44,621 nucleotides of DNA from Ignavibacteria bacterium RIFCSPLOWO2_12_FULL_56_21 (GTDB lineage Bacteria > Bacteroidota > Ignavibacteria > UBA10030): assembly GCA_001802945.1 (NCBI GenBank), contig MHAK01000123.1:662-45282 (forward strand), read 5' to 3'. Below, piece after piece: positions 1 through 6,852 of the stretch. The position numbers and the translations under genes were made by a program. Below the pieces are notes generated by a model that worked only from the letters and a program-made list of their open reading frames with translations, was not told where the DNA came from and did no database searches. The stretch's first letter is position 1, and the number at the start of each line of letters is the position of its first letter.

Positions 1-13
1 ATAATTCAAAGAA

Positions 14-64
14 GGCGGGGTCCGCGTCCCGCCAGCAGGCTTGCTACGCAAGTCTGGGCGGGAC
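14..64. repeat. Imperfect palindromic spacer element
   Basis: GTCCCGCC (26-33) pairs with GGCGGGAC (57-64), and inside it CTTGC/GCAAG (40-44 and 48-52) close on a TAC loop. GGCGGG at 14-19 offers an alternative partner for CCCGCC at 28-33. It resembles REP-like intergenic palindromes. The rest of the spacer up to 248 holds no convincing gene, only a small AAACCC/GGGTTT hairpin at 198-212. Confidence 0.5.
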
Positions 65-248
65 GGGACTTTCCTAAAGAAAGCGGCAAAAAAGAATACC
101 ACCGTGGAGAGAGATTCGTGTGGAGCTCTTCATCGAGCAGCCCATTCCAGATTGTGGAACCTTTGCCCCCAGATAAAACCGGCGGCAAGTTAAACCAAAA
201 CCCTTCGGGTTTGAAGGGATTCCCCTGGCACATGAAGATAATACTTCC

Positions 249-941
249 ATGAACATCATCGACGACACACAACGCAAGGCCCTGAGAACTTCAGGACTCC
301 TCTATCTCCTCATGGCCCTCTCCGCCCCCATCGGGCTCTTGTATGTCCCCAGCACACTGATCGTTCCGGGAGATGCGGCCGCGACCGCCGAGCACATACG
401 GGCGTCCGAATGGCTCTTCCGCATCGGCATGGGAAGCGAACTGTTCCACCAGGCCATCGCGGTATTTCTCGTCCTCGCTCTCTACCGCCTCTTCAAACCG
501 GTGAACGAGGATCATGCAAAATTACTCGTGGTCCTGGGAGCCTTGGTCTCCGTTCCCATCATGTTCCTCAACGTGGTCAATGAGATCGCCGCTCTGCTCC
601 TCATCGGCGGAGCCAATGTCCTGTCGGGGTTTGAACAGGCTCAGCGGGAATCGCTGGCACTCCTCTTTCTTCGTATGCATGGACAAGGGATCAACGTCGC
701 GTCGATCTTCTGGGGACTCTGGCTGTTTCCGTTCGGCATGCTGATCATCCGGTCGGGCTTCATCCCACGAATCCTGGGATATCTGCTCTTCGCCGCAGGT
801 TTCGGCTATCTGACCAGCGCCTCGACAACATTCCTCGCGCCGCAATACTCTGACCTTGTCGACCAGGGTGCGTTGGTTCTCGAGATGGGAGAGCTGCCGA
901 TAGTGTTTTGGATGGCATATAAAGGACTGCGACCTGGTTAA
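249..941 (+). CDS. DUF4386-type integral membrane protein
   Basis: A 230-residue protein with about six hydrophobic segments, one near residues 15-35 and others around 60-80, 90-120, 150-170, 175-195 and 210-225. Overall composition and the early segment ending in LLYVPSTLIVPGD match the DUF4386 family of multi-pass membrane proteins, whose function is not known. The ATG at 249 follows only a weak GAAG. The gene stands alone: no gene lies before it in the window, and a repeat-filled spacer of about 210 bases follows. There are no catalytic motifs. The family call rests on remembered pattern, so it is moderately sure; membrane location is quite sure. Confidence 0.7.
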   Translation: MNIIDDTQRKALRTSGLLYLLMALSAPIGLLYVPSTLIVPGDAAATAEHIRASEWLFRIGMGSELFHQAIAVFLVLALYRLFKPVNEDHAKLLVVLGALVSVPIMFLNVVNEIAALLLIGGANVLSGFEQAQRESLALLFLRMHGQGINVASIFWGLWLFPFGMLIIRSGFIPRILGYLLFAAGFGYLTSASTTFLAPQYSDLVDQGALVLEMGELPIVFWMAYKGLRPG

Positions 942-945
942 AGAA

Positions 946-1053
946 GGACACAAAGAACCACAAAGTGAAGAAGTAGGCAGTATTGATTTGCGGTGGTCTT
1001 TTCTTTCTCGTCTTCGTGGCCCTTTCTTATTCCCCTTGGTGGCTCTTTGTGTC
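946..1053. repeat. 9-nt phased inverted-repeat element (CCACAAAG words)
   Basis: The left arm has words ACACAAAGA and ACCACAAAG in 9-nt register (948-965). The right arm has CTTGGTGGC and TCTTTGTGT (1035-1052). The outer ends GGACACAAAG and CTTTGTGTCC are exact inverted copies. It fills the spacer between the DUF4386 gene and the next gene and could fold as a long hairpin at the 3' end of the upstream transcript. Confidence 0.6.
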
Positions 1054-1152
1054 CCGCTTTTTCATAGCCTCTTCCCCTCCTCCAACCCTACACCATTCAC
1101 CGGTATCCTATTGAAACACCGCGAATGGATGCGGTAACAAGGAGGATCAAAG

Positions 1153-2043
1153 ATGAAAAACGTTTTCGTCACACTGCTTTCGCTTGGATTTCTTTTTGCC
1201 GTCAGCGAAGCTCTCGCTCATCCCGGCTCCGGCATCGTTGTAGATCGGTTGGGCAACGTCTATTTCGTCGATACAGGATCGGGCATTTGGAAGATCGACC
1301 GGAACGGCACCCTCACAAAACTCTCGGCCCCCGCGTATCACTGGATGGCTTTTGACATCGATAAGAGACTTGCCGCCGTGCGATTGCCCTACTTCTCACG
1401 CGGCGATGCAACCGTAGCGCGCGATCCCGGCGATCCGCGGATTCTCGTCTCGAGTGATTTTCCCCTTACCGTCGGCCGCGACGGTGCTTTATACTATCCG
1501 TGGAGCCGTTCCGGTGGAGAGCTGCAGATCTTCCGCCTTGCACCCACAGGGTCAACAACGGCCTTCAAAACCTTGCCCGTCCAGACGGAAAGCGGACAAC
1601 TGCTCTGGCTGAATGGCATCGTGGCCGCACTTGATGGATCGATCTACTATTCGGAACATAGGGCGATCAGAAGGATCACGGCGAAGGGAGAAATTATCAC
1701 CGTTGCCGGCGACCCTCGATTGTCCGGATGCGATTCGGTGCCGGAGGTCGGGCCCGAGCAAGGACCGTACTATCGCGGCCTGGATGTGGATTCGTCTGGC
1801 AATGTTTTCGTCGCAACCACAGGTTGCAAGGCGGTCGTCAAGATCTCATCAAACGGAACGATTACGACCATTCTGAAAACATCAAGCCCATGGTCCCCCA
1901 CGGCCGTTGCAGTATCGGGGAGCGATCTCTACGTGCTCGAGTACCTTCACACCCCCGGCGACAACAGGCGGGAATGGCTTCCGAGGGTGAGGAGAGTCGC
2001 TGCCGACGGTACTGTTGTTACGATCGCAGCAATAAAGCGATAA
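1153..2043 (+). CDS. Secreted NHL-like beta-propeller protein
   Basis: A 296-residue protein with a Sec signal peptide (residues 1-22, hydrophobic core ending SEALA). The mature part has recurring units with a Gly-Asn-Val-(Y/F)-(F/V) strand, such as DRLGNVYFVDTGSG and DSSGNVFVATTGCK, as in NHL or SMP-30-type six-bladed propellers. The strong ribosome site AAGGAGG sits 8 bases before the ATG at 1153. It is probably periplasmic or surface exposed. There is no enzyme signature: propellers of this kind bind ligands or proteins, and the partner cannot be told from sequence. Gene ends are certain, fold is likely, role unknown. Confidence 0.75.
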   Translation: MKNVFVTLLSLGFLFAVSEALAHPGSGIVVDRLGNVYFVDTGSGIWKIDRNGTLTKLSAPAYHWMAFDIDKRLAAVRLPYFSRGDATVARDPGDPRILVSSDFPLTVGRDGALYYPWSRSGGELQIFRLAPTGSTTAFKTLPVQTESGQLLWLNGIVAALDGSIYYSEHRAIRRITAKGEIITVAGDPRLSGCDSVPEVGPEQGPYYRGLDVDSSGNVFVATTGCKAVVKISSNGTITTILKTSSPWSPTAVAVSGSDLYVLEYLHTPGDNRREWLPRVRRVAADGTVVTIAAIKR

Positions 2044-2054
2044 CAACAGATTCG

Positions 2055-2108
2055 ACCACAGATCATTCCACAAAAACACTTTTGCGCCTTTTGTGCCTTT
2101 TTGTGGCT
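2055..2108. repeat. 9-nt phased hairpin element (TTGTGCCTT words)
   Basis: Six consecutive 9-nt words run from ACCACAGAT to TTTGTGGCT with unbroken spacing. CCACAAAAACAC (2068-2079) can pair with GTGCCTTTTTGTGG (2093-2106). It lies between the propeller gene stop and the lipoprotein start at 2121 and may double as a terminator-like stem. Confidence 0.55.
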
Positions 2109-2120
2109 ACTATTCTTGAA

Positions 2121-3020
2121 ATGGGTTCTTTCTCCTACCTTGTACGCATCCTGGTTCTCGCCGCAGTAGCATTCTCCGGCTGCAGCCCGCGATCGGATGA
2201 TGGACGGATCTCTCATCCGCTCAGAATAAGCGAAGGAGGATTGATCCTTGTCAATGTGCTGGTCGCAGACAGCATCGAGTGCCGTTTCATTCTGGATACA
2301 GGGGCCGGCATTCATGTCGTCTCTCATGCGCTTTTGAATCGGATCTCTTCTGCTCCCGAGGGACGATTCACCGGTTTTCGCCACACGGGCGAGCGCATCG
2401 ACCTGGATATCCATCGGATCGCATCCTTGACTATCGCCGGCGTCCGTCAAGACAACCCCATTGTGGCAGTCTGGTCGGTCCTCGACTCCTTCAAGATCGA
2501 CGGCATCCTCTCTCTGAAATTCTTTGAGGAACATCCATTCACCCTCGACCTCAAGGACAGCATTCTCTTCTTCGAAACATCGGCTACGCTCTCCGCGAAA
2601 GCTGAGCAGGGCCGATCTGTCCCGATAAGGGTTCACAGCGACAGAGGGAGATCACTGGATGTCTTTGCTGACTTCCGGGTCTCCGATTCGTTGAAGCTGG
2701 AATGCATTCTGGATACCGGTTCGCCGGGAACGGTCGTCGATGCACGATATATCGGCGCACTTGGCATCGATACGACTTCAGCCGCGGTCCGACAAAGGAT
2801 ACGCAAAAGCATCTTGGGAACTCCGGAAGCGGAATATGTAACTGCGGTCTCAGCTATCGCACTCTGGGATGTGCCTCAGACTTCTGTGAAACAACCGCGA
2901 ATCGTGTTCAAACACGGCCTCATTTACGATGGATTGGTCGGCACGGACTTCATGCTGGGCCGAAAGATCACGTTTGACATCTCCGGCCGGCGATTGCACG
3001 TAAATGTGGACGTGGAATAA
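2121..3020 (+). CDS. Two-lobed retropepsin-like aspartyl protease lipoprotein
   Basis: A 299-residue protein. The open frame extends further upstream, but ATG 2121 begins a clean lipoprotein signal with FSGC at residues 18-21, so Cys21 would be lipidated. Two catalytic-type Asp-Thr-Gly motifs follow: DTGAG (Asp59) and DTGSP (Asp198). Each is followed about 70 to 100 residues later by the glycine motif expected of the fold (DGILSLKFF and DGLVGTDFM). The chain therefore holds two retropepsin-like halves, each with its own DTG, which could pair inside one molecule as pepsin lobes do. Bacterial aspartyl-protease families of this sort are often annotated but rarely characterised. It lies 16 bases upstream of a WD40 lipoprotein, probably in one operon. 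Confidence 0.75.
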   Translation: MGSFSYLVRILVLAAVAFSGCSPRSDDGRISHPLRISEGGLILVNVLVADSIECRFILDTGAGIHVVSHALLNRISSAPEGRFTGFRHTGERIDLDIHRIASLTIAGVRQDNPIVAVWSVLDSFKIDGILSLKFFEEHPFTLDLKDSILFFETSATLSAKAEQGRSVPIRVHSDRGRSLDVFADFRVSDSLKLECILDTGSPGTVVDARYIGALGIDTTSAAVRQRIRKSILGTPEAEYVTAVSAIALWDVPQTSVKQPRIVFKHGLIYDGLVGTDFMLGRKITFDISGRRLHVNVDVE

Positions 3021-3036
3021 TCGAAGGATTCGTTTC

Positions 3037-4122
3037 ATGAGCATCGCTGATTTCGGTGTCACTCACCGGCTGCGCTTCGTCGCTGGATTTCTTTCGGCTC
3101 TGGCCCTGTCTGCCTGCGATGATGCTCAGCTAAATTCCAATGGGGGGCCTGTGTTGAGGGCGCACGTGCACACGACGTTTCCGATCCATTCTGCAGAAAC
3201 GAGACAGGTCGCCTTCAGTCCGGACGCCGAGGCCTTTGGCAGCAGCAGCGTCGATGGCACGGTGAAAATCTGCAGGGTCTCCGATGGACAGTTCTTGCGA
3301 ACGTTCCTCCATCCGCAGGGTGTCACCTCGATCTCCTTCAGCCCCGATGGCCGACTGCTCGTCAGCGGGAGCTACGACCGCATCGTCAGGGTCTGGAGCG
3401 TCCGTGAGGGCTCGTTGTTGCAGGAGTTCAGCGGACATGCAGGCACTGTCTGGTCGGTCGCATTCAGTCCAGATGGACAGACCATTGCGAGCAGCGGCGA
3501 GGACAAAACCGCCAAGCTCTGGCGGCAAAGCGATGGTCACCTGCTGCACACCTTACCTGGACATGCTTTGAACGTTTGGTGCGTGAAATTCAGTCCGGAC
3601 GGGGAGTTACTTGGCAGCGGAAGTTTCGACAAGACCGTAAAGCTCTGGCGCGTCAAGACTGGAGACCTTCTGCAAACACTTACCGGCCATACGGAAGCCG
3701 TCGTCCACGTCGCCTTCAGTCCCAATGGCCGATTGCTGGCCAGCGGCGGTGACGATTCGTCGATCAGGCTCTGGAGCGTTCCGGATGGGAAGCTGATCAG
3801 CACGTTCATCGGCGGGACAGATCATGTGTACTCGGTTGCTTTCAGTCCCGACGGTCGATGGCTGGCAAGCGGAGGGCGCGGACAGGGTGCGATCGCCACT
3901 TTATGGAAACAGATCGTCGGCCCTCGGCTCAGTGCCAGAGGTAACACCGTCCGGCTCTGGCGGGTAAGCGATAGGACGCTTCAGCAGGTACTGTCAGAGC
4001 ATGAGGACGATGTGTGGTCGGTGGCCTTCAGCCCGGATGGACAGTGGCTGGTTAGTGGCAGCGAGGATAAAACGGTAAAGTTGTGGCGACTGGAAACCAA
4101 TCGTGCCGATATAGTGAAGTGA
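3037..4122 (+). CDS. WD40-repeat lipoprotein, seven-bladed propeller
   Basis: A 361-residue protein from ATG 3037, chosen because AAGGA lies 8 bases before it and the resulting N-terminus is a lipoprotein signal with LSAC (Cys at residue 27). A start at 3004 would overlap the previous gene and spoil the signal. About seven WD repeats follow at 40-residue spacing, each with a (S/V)xFSPDG strand, an SG(S/G)xD turn and a (V/R)(K/R)LW ending. The sixth carries a longer insertion (near GQGAIATLWK). Seven repeats close a propeller used as a binding platform, here probably on the periplasmic face of a membrane. There is no fused enzyme or kinase domain. Its nearest partner by position is the aspartyl-protease-like lipoprotein just upstream. 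Confidence 0.85.
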   Translation: MSIADFGVTHRLRFVAGFLSALALSACDDAQLNSNGGPVLRAHVHTTFPIHSAETRQVAFSPDAEAFGSSSVDGTVKICRVSDGQFLRTFLHPQGVTSISFSPDGRLLVSGSYDRIVRVWSVREGSLLQEFSGHAGTVWSVAFSPDGQTIASSGEDKTAKLWRQSDGHLLHTLPGHALNVWCVKFSPDGELLGSGSFDKTVKLWRVKTGDLLQTLTGHTEAVVHVAFSPNGRLLASGGDDSSIRLWSVPDGKLISTFIGGTDHVYSVAFSPDGRWLASGGRGQGAIATLWKQIVGPRLSARGNTVRLWRVSDRTLQQVLSEHEDDVWSVAFSPDGQWLVSGSEDKTVKLWRLETNRADIVK

Positions 4123-4165
4123 AATTCGCCCTGGTGCGTTCCCTCTGTGCTTGATGTGCTGTCAA

Positions 4166-4570
4166 ATGAATGCTGAAACCGTCATCAACAGAAATGCTAA
4201 ACGATTGTTCGGATGGATCGGACTGATCTGCTTGTTGCTGATCATTCCGGTCAAGGCGCTACGGTTTGCCGACGATAGTACTTCGAACACATTCCTGGTA
4301 GGAATCGCGCCGAGCTTTTTGGGGCCTGCAGGACTTTTCTTTCTCATCTTGTCCGGTTCGGGGAGGTTGTCGCGCCTTCCACTGCTTCAAGTGGCAGGTT
4401 TGGCGGCTGTCGTTGCTTTGGGCCTGGAGTTCGCTCAGCTTCTCCCCCATCCAGGGATTTTGGTAAATGTGCGTTACACGTTCGATTGGCTTGATATTCT
4501 TGCCAGTCTGCTGAGCATTTCTGTCGGTTATCTCATCGCTTCCACTATGACGAGAAAGAAGATCTCGTAG
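4166..4570 (+). CDS. VanZ-like small membrane protein
   Basis: About 134 residues with four hydrophobic segments: near 17-31, 50-62, 75-95 and 110-127. The stretch GLEFAQLL followed by FDWLDILAS matches the VanZ-like family signature (Glu in the third helix, then D-x-x-D before the last helix). VanZ family members are membrane proteins, one of which raises teicoplanin resistance; most have no known role. The start is uncertain, because TTG 4151, ATG 4154 and ATG 4166 are all in frame and none has a clear ribosome site. ATG 4166 gives the most compact N-terminus. It begins 43 bases after the WD40 gene. Confidence 0.7.
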   Translation: MNAETVINRNAKRLFGWIGLICLLLIIPVKALRFADDSTSNTFLVGIAPSFLGPAGLFFLILSGSGRLSRLPLLQVAGLAAVVALGLEFAQLLPHPGILVNVRYTFDWLDILASLLSISVGYLIASTMTRKKIS

Positions 4571-4629
4571 ACCAGCATCTCGCGGTTTGCGTACGCTGCG
4601 GTACGATCCGGAATGACGGGGATTCACCT

Positions 4630-4704
4630 CACGTCTCACATCTTACGTCTCGCATCTCATGTCTTCCATTTCCAATTCGCGTTTATTCGCGTACATTCGC
4701 GTTT
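4630..4704. repeat. 7-nt and 10-nt phased word arrays
   Basis: Five heptads in register (CACGTCT, CACATCT, TACGTCT, CGCATCT, CATGTCT; 4630-4664) are followed by three decamers (ATTCGCGTTT, ATTCGCGTAC, ATTCGCGTTT; 4675-4704). There is no inverted partner nearby, unlike most other elements here. The remainder of the 4571-4828 spacer shows an AT-rich AAAAATATATAAGG stretch (about 4749-4762) that could hold a -10 box for the methyltransferase gene, but no gene. Confidence 0.6.
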
Positions 4705-4828
4705 GCATCCGCAAGACAGCCCTTGGAGCGACCGAAGCCCTGAAAAGGAAAAAATATATAAGGTCACGAAAATAAAGGCGTCGGTCATCCCCTGTAAATC
4801 CGGGTAAGACAGACGTATTCTGCCCGCC

Positions 4829-5566
4829 ATGCCCACCGACTTCTCCAACGTCTACGACGACACTACCCGCGCAGCGGCCTACGACCGTCTCGAGTTTCCG
4901 GGAACCTACTACCTGGCCTACCGCGATCTCCCGGCCATCATCGCTGAGCACGTGAAAGGCAAGCGGGCTGTCGACTTCGGGTGCGGAACGGGTCGCTCAA
5001 CCCGGTTCCTGAGAAATCTCGGTTTCGACGTCGTCGGGGTCGATAATGCCGAGCCGATGGTCGAGTTGGCGCTCAAACGGGATCCGCAAGGCGACTACCG
5101 CTGCTTTCCCGACGGCAATCTCGATCCCCTCGGGGCCAACACCTATGACCTCGTCCTCTCCGTCTTCACGTTCGACAACATTCCCACCATGGAAAAGAAA
5201 GTCAGACTCTTTGCCGCGCTTGGACGCCTTCTCGCACCCAGTGGACGCATCGTGAATCTGGTTTCGTCGCCGGAGATCTATGTCAACGAGTGGGCATCCT
5301 TCTCCACAAAAGATTTCCCGGAGAACCGTACTGCAAAGAGTGGTGAGAAGGTCCGGATCATCATGCTCGACGTCGAGGACCGTCGTCCGGTGGAAGACAT
5401 CGTCTGGTCGGATGAGGACTACGGGAAAGTCTACACGCTTTCAGGCCTGACACCCATGAAGGCTTATAAGCCGCTGGGGAATGAACAAGAGCCGTATACC
5501 TGGGTAAATGAAACGAGAATAGCCCCGTGGACGGTGTATGTGTTGAAGAGAAAGATGAAGCAGTGA
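4829..5566 (+). CDS. Class I SAM-dependent methyltransferase
   Basis: A 245-residue cytosolic protein. Motif I is VDFGCGTGRS (residues 48-57) and binds the methionine part of SAM. The acidic end of strand 2 is VVGVDNAEPM, and the strand 4 region is YDLVLSVFTFDNIP. The family is the Methyltransf_11/25 type, which methylates small molecules; the substrate cannot be inferred. Length is normal for the family and there is no extra domain. It stands alone between two repeat-filled spacers, so context gives no help on the pathway. The start at 4829 begins the conserved N-terminal helix; no strong ribosome site is visible. Confidence 0.85.
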   Translation: MPTDFSNVYDDTTRAAAYDRLEFPGTYYLAYRDLPAIIAEHVKGKRAVDFGCGTGRSTRFLRNLGFDVVGVDNAEPMVELALKRDPQGDYRCFPDGNLDPLGANTYDLVLSVFTFDNIPTMEKKVRLFAALGRLLAPSGRIVNLVSSPEIYVNEWASFSTKDFPENRTAKSGEKVRIIMLDVEDRRPVEDIVWSDEDYGKVYTLSGLTPMKAYKPLGNEQEPYTWVNETRIAPWTVYVLKRKMKQ

Positions 5567-5569
5567 GCT

Positions 5570-5618
5570 ACGAATGACGAACAAACGAAGTACGAACAGT
5601 GAAGTTCATTCGTTGAGT
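5570..5618. repeat. 7-nt phased word array (ACGAAnn)
   Basis: Seven heptads in unbroken register start just after the methyltransferase stop: ACGAATG, ACGAACA, AACGAAG, TACGAAC, AGTGAAG, TTCATTC, GTTGAGT. The words are inverted versions of those in the element at 5641-5716 (CATTCGT, TTCGTCC, TTCATTC), so the two together can fold as a long imperfect hairpin. Confidence 0.6.
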
Positions 5619-5640
5619 CTTCGAAAGTAGAGCCTCTTGG

Positions 5641-5716
5641 CACTTCCCCATTCGTCGTTCGTCAATCTTGACCCGAGTGAAGTCGTGGGTCGTTGTTCGT
5701 CCTTCATTCTTTCCTG
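5641..5716. repeat. Direct-repeat copy A flanking a small gene
   Basis: It begins CACTTCCCCATTCG, contains TCAATCTTGACCCGAG and ends near TTCATTCTTTCCTG. The copy at 6180-6253 matches it over almost its whole length, with a deletion of about eight bases in the middle. Most of it keeps a 7-nt word phase. It ends 9 bases before the start of the small membrane gene. Confidence 0.75.
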
Positions 5717-5725
5717 TATGCCAGT

Positions 5726-6142
5726 ATGAGAACCCTCCCCTTCTTCTTCTCCCTCAGCGCCTGTTCCTGGATGCCCCACTGGGCCTGCCACTATTATCGC
5801 CTTGAAACCGGAAGTTCGTTTGTCGTTGGAAGTTGGAGTTTCTCTCCATTCGACAGCTATGTGAGCATGGCGGTCTATTCGACCCTGATCCTTCTGAATC
5901 TGGTCTCCGTTGTTACTGTAAAACCGAGGATAACCGCCGCAGCATTTTCGGGTGTACTCCATGTCGGCATCGGAGTGCTACATGTCTATCGATTGTGGAG
6001 TCCGTTTCGCTTCGAAGTGTTCGGTTATGCCTGGTCGTGGAACGCCTCGCTCAGGGAGGTCGCCATTGTGCTGCCGTTCGGTCTTCTCTGTCTGTACATC
6101 GCCTGGAGACTATACATCGCTCCCGCAAGTGCCGACCGCTGA
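5726..6142 (+). CDS. Small multi-pass membrane protein, unknown
   Basis: A 138-residue protein with four hydrophobic segments (about 3-14, 48-68, 74-92 and 112-130), so probably an inner-membrane protein. I do not recognise the family. Notable residues are a WMPHWACHYYRL stretch after the first segment and a YRLWSPFRFEVFGY stretch between the third and fourth. Upstream frame continues into the repeat, but ATG 5726 is the first start outside it. Two near-identical repeat copies lie directly before (5641-5716) and after (6180-6253) the gene, so it may have moved or been copied as a cassette. Confidence 0.6.
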   Translation: MRTLPFFFSLSACSWMPHWACHYYRLETGSSFVVGSWSFSPFDSYVSMAVYSTLILLNLVSVVTVKPRITAAAFSGVLHVGIGVLHVYRLWSPFRFEVFGYAWSWNASLREVAIVLPFGLLCLYIAWRLYIAPASADR

Positions 6143-6179
6143 CTGCATCTGTTAGACCGAATGCCGTAGGACTGTTGCG

Positions 6180-6253
6180 CACTTCCACATTCGTCGCTCG
6201 TCAATCTTGACCCGAGCGAGGGGCGTTGTTCGTACTTCACTCTTTCATCCCTG
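6180..6253. repeat. Direct-repeat copy B flanking a small gene
   Basis: It is in the same orientation as copy A: CACTTCCACATTCGTCG, TCAATCTTGACCCGAG, GCGTTGTTCGT and a TTCACTCTTTCATCCCTG end. Heptad phase is kept (ACATTCG, TCGCTCG, TCAATCT, TGACCCG, AGCGAGG, GGCGTTG, TTCGTAC, TTCACTC). Confidence 0.75.
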
Positions 6254-6336
6254 CTGTTGCTTTCAGTCAACAGCAGAGCATAGGGCCAAGACCTGAATCG
6301 CAATCCACACGTAATGCACTCATAACAGAACAGGCC

Positions 6337-6400
6337 GCTCCTACGGAGCTGGAAAATCATTGGCCATTGAAGGGCTACAAATAGGTCGTCCCTACGGGAC
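6337..6400. repeat. Pair of CCTACGG mini-palindromes
   Basis: Two related hairpins, GCTCC-TAC-GGAGC (6337-6349) and GTCCC-TAC-GGGAC (6388-6400), are each followed by TGG and spaced 51 bases apart. The stem bases differ but co-vary, so pairing is kept. This implies selection for the structure or a shared structural origin. Confidence 0.6.
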
Positions 6401-6479
6401 TGGGGCTTCGGAAGACCTACATACAGATGCCAAAGAAGACTTACTTGGTTTTTGCTGAATTACCCTTATTCAGCCCATT

Positions 6480-6594
6480 TCATTGCGAGGGATTGCGAAG
6501 CAACACCGAAGCCTGCCTGCCATTCCAACGCTCACTGGGGCAGGCGGGCTTCGTCGTTCCGTTCGCCGGAGGCGAATGTCACTCCTCGCAATGA
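6480..6594. repeat. TCATTGCGAGG inverted-repeat element
   Basis: The terminal arms TCATTGCGAGG (6480-6490) and CCTCGCAATGA (6584-6594) are exact inverted copies. A second inner stem pairs CGAAGCCTGCCTGCC (6507-6521) with GGCAGGCGGGCTTCG (6539-6553), one mismatch. This form, outer TCATTGCGAGG ends plus an inner GAAGC stem, is a non-coding palindromic element I recall from many unrelated bacterial genomes. It has no coding capacity. Confidence 0.7.
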
Positions 6595-6640
6595 CAGGTG
6601 CTTGGATAGGGCCCCCTTCCCGGCAAACCTCTTTCTCCGC

Positions 6641-6690
6641 ACTCAGTACTCAGCACTTTAGCCCTGAGTTTACCGAAGGGTCGAGGGGCT
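6641..6690. repeat. Heptads plus AGCCCTGAG palindrome
   Basis: Heptads ACTCAGT, ACTCAGC, ACTTTAG and CCCTGAG run into AGCCCTGAG...GAAGGG...GGGGCT (6660-6690), which can form a stem. The latter resembles a widespread CCCTTCG/CTGAGGG intergenic palindrome family. Confidence 0.55.
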
Positions 6691-6718
6691 GAGCACCGGC
6701 CGTCTTCTCCGCCTCCCG

Positions 6719-6803
6719 CATTACTCATCCCGCATCCCTCATCCCTCATTACTGATCCCGCATCACGAATTCCGATTCCACCATTCCATAATTCCATTAT
6801 TCC
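6719..6803. repeat. 7-nt phased array (CATCCCT words) with ATTCC tail
   Basis: Seven heptads in register: CATTACT, CATCCCG, CATCCCT, CATCCCT, CATTACT, GATCCCG, CATCACG (6719-6767). Five ATTCC units at roughly 8-nt spacing follow. The array ends about 50 bases before the transporter start. The whole 6143-6852 spacer contains only repeats of this kind and no gene. Confidence 0.6.
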
Positions 6804-6852
6804 CTGTTTCTTGTTCGATATTCACTCTTTTGATTGCTATCTTCACCCCCCC

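Noticed and set aside
1728-2120. N-terminal extension of the aspartyl-protease-like gene
   Set aside because: It overlaps the propeller gene in another frame and runs through a repeat. ATG 2121 starts a proper lipoprotein signal.
4571-4828. tRNA or small RNA gene in the spacer
   Set aside because: No cloverleaf, CCA end or T-loop pattern was seen here, nor in other long spacers. Only repeats and possible promoters are visible.
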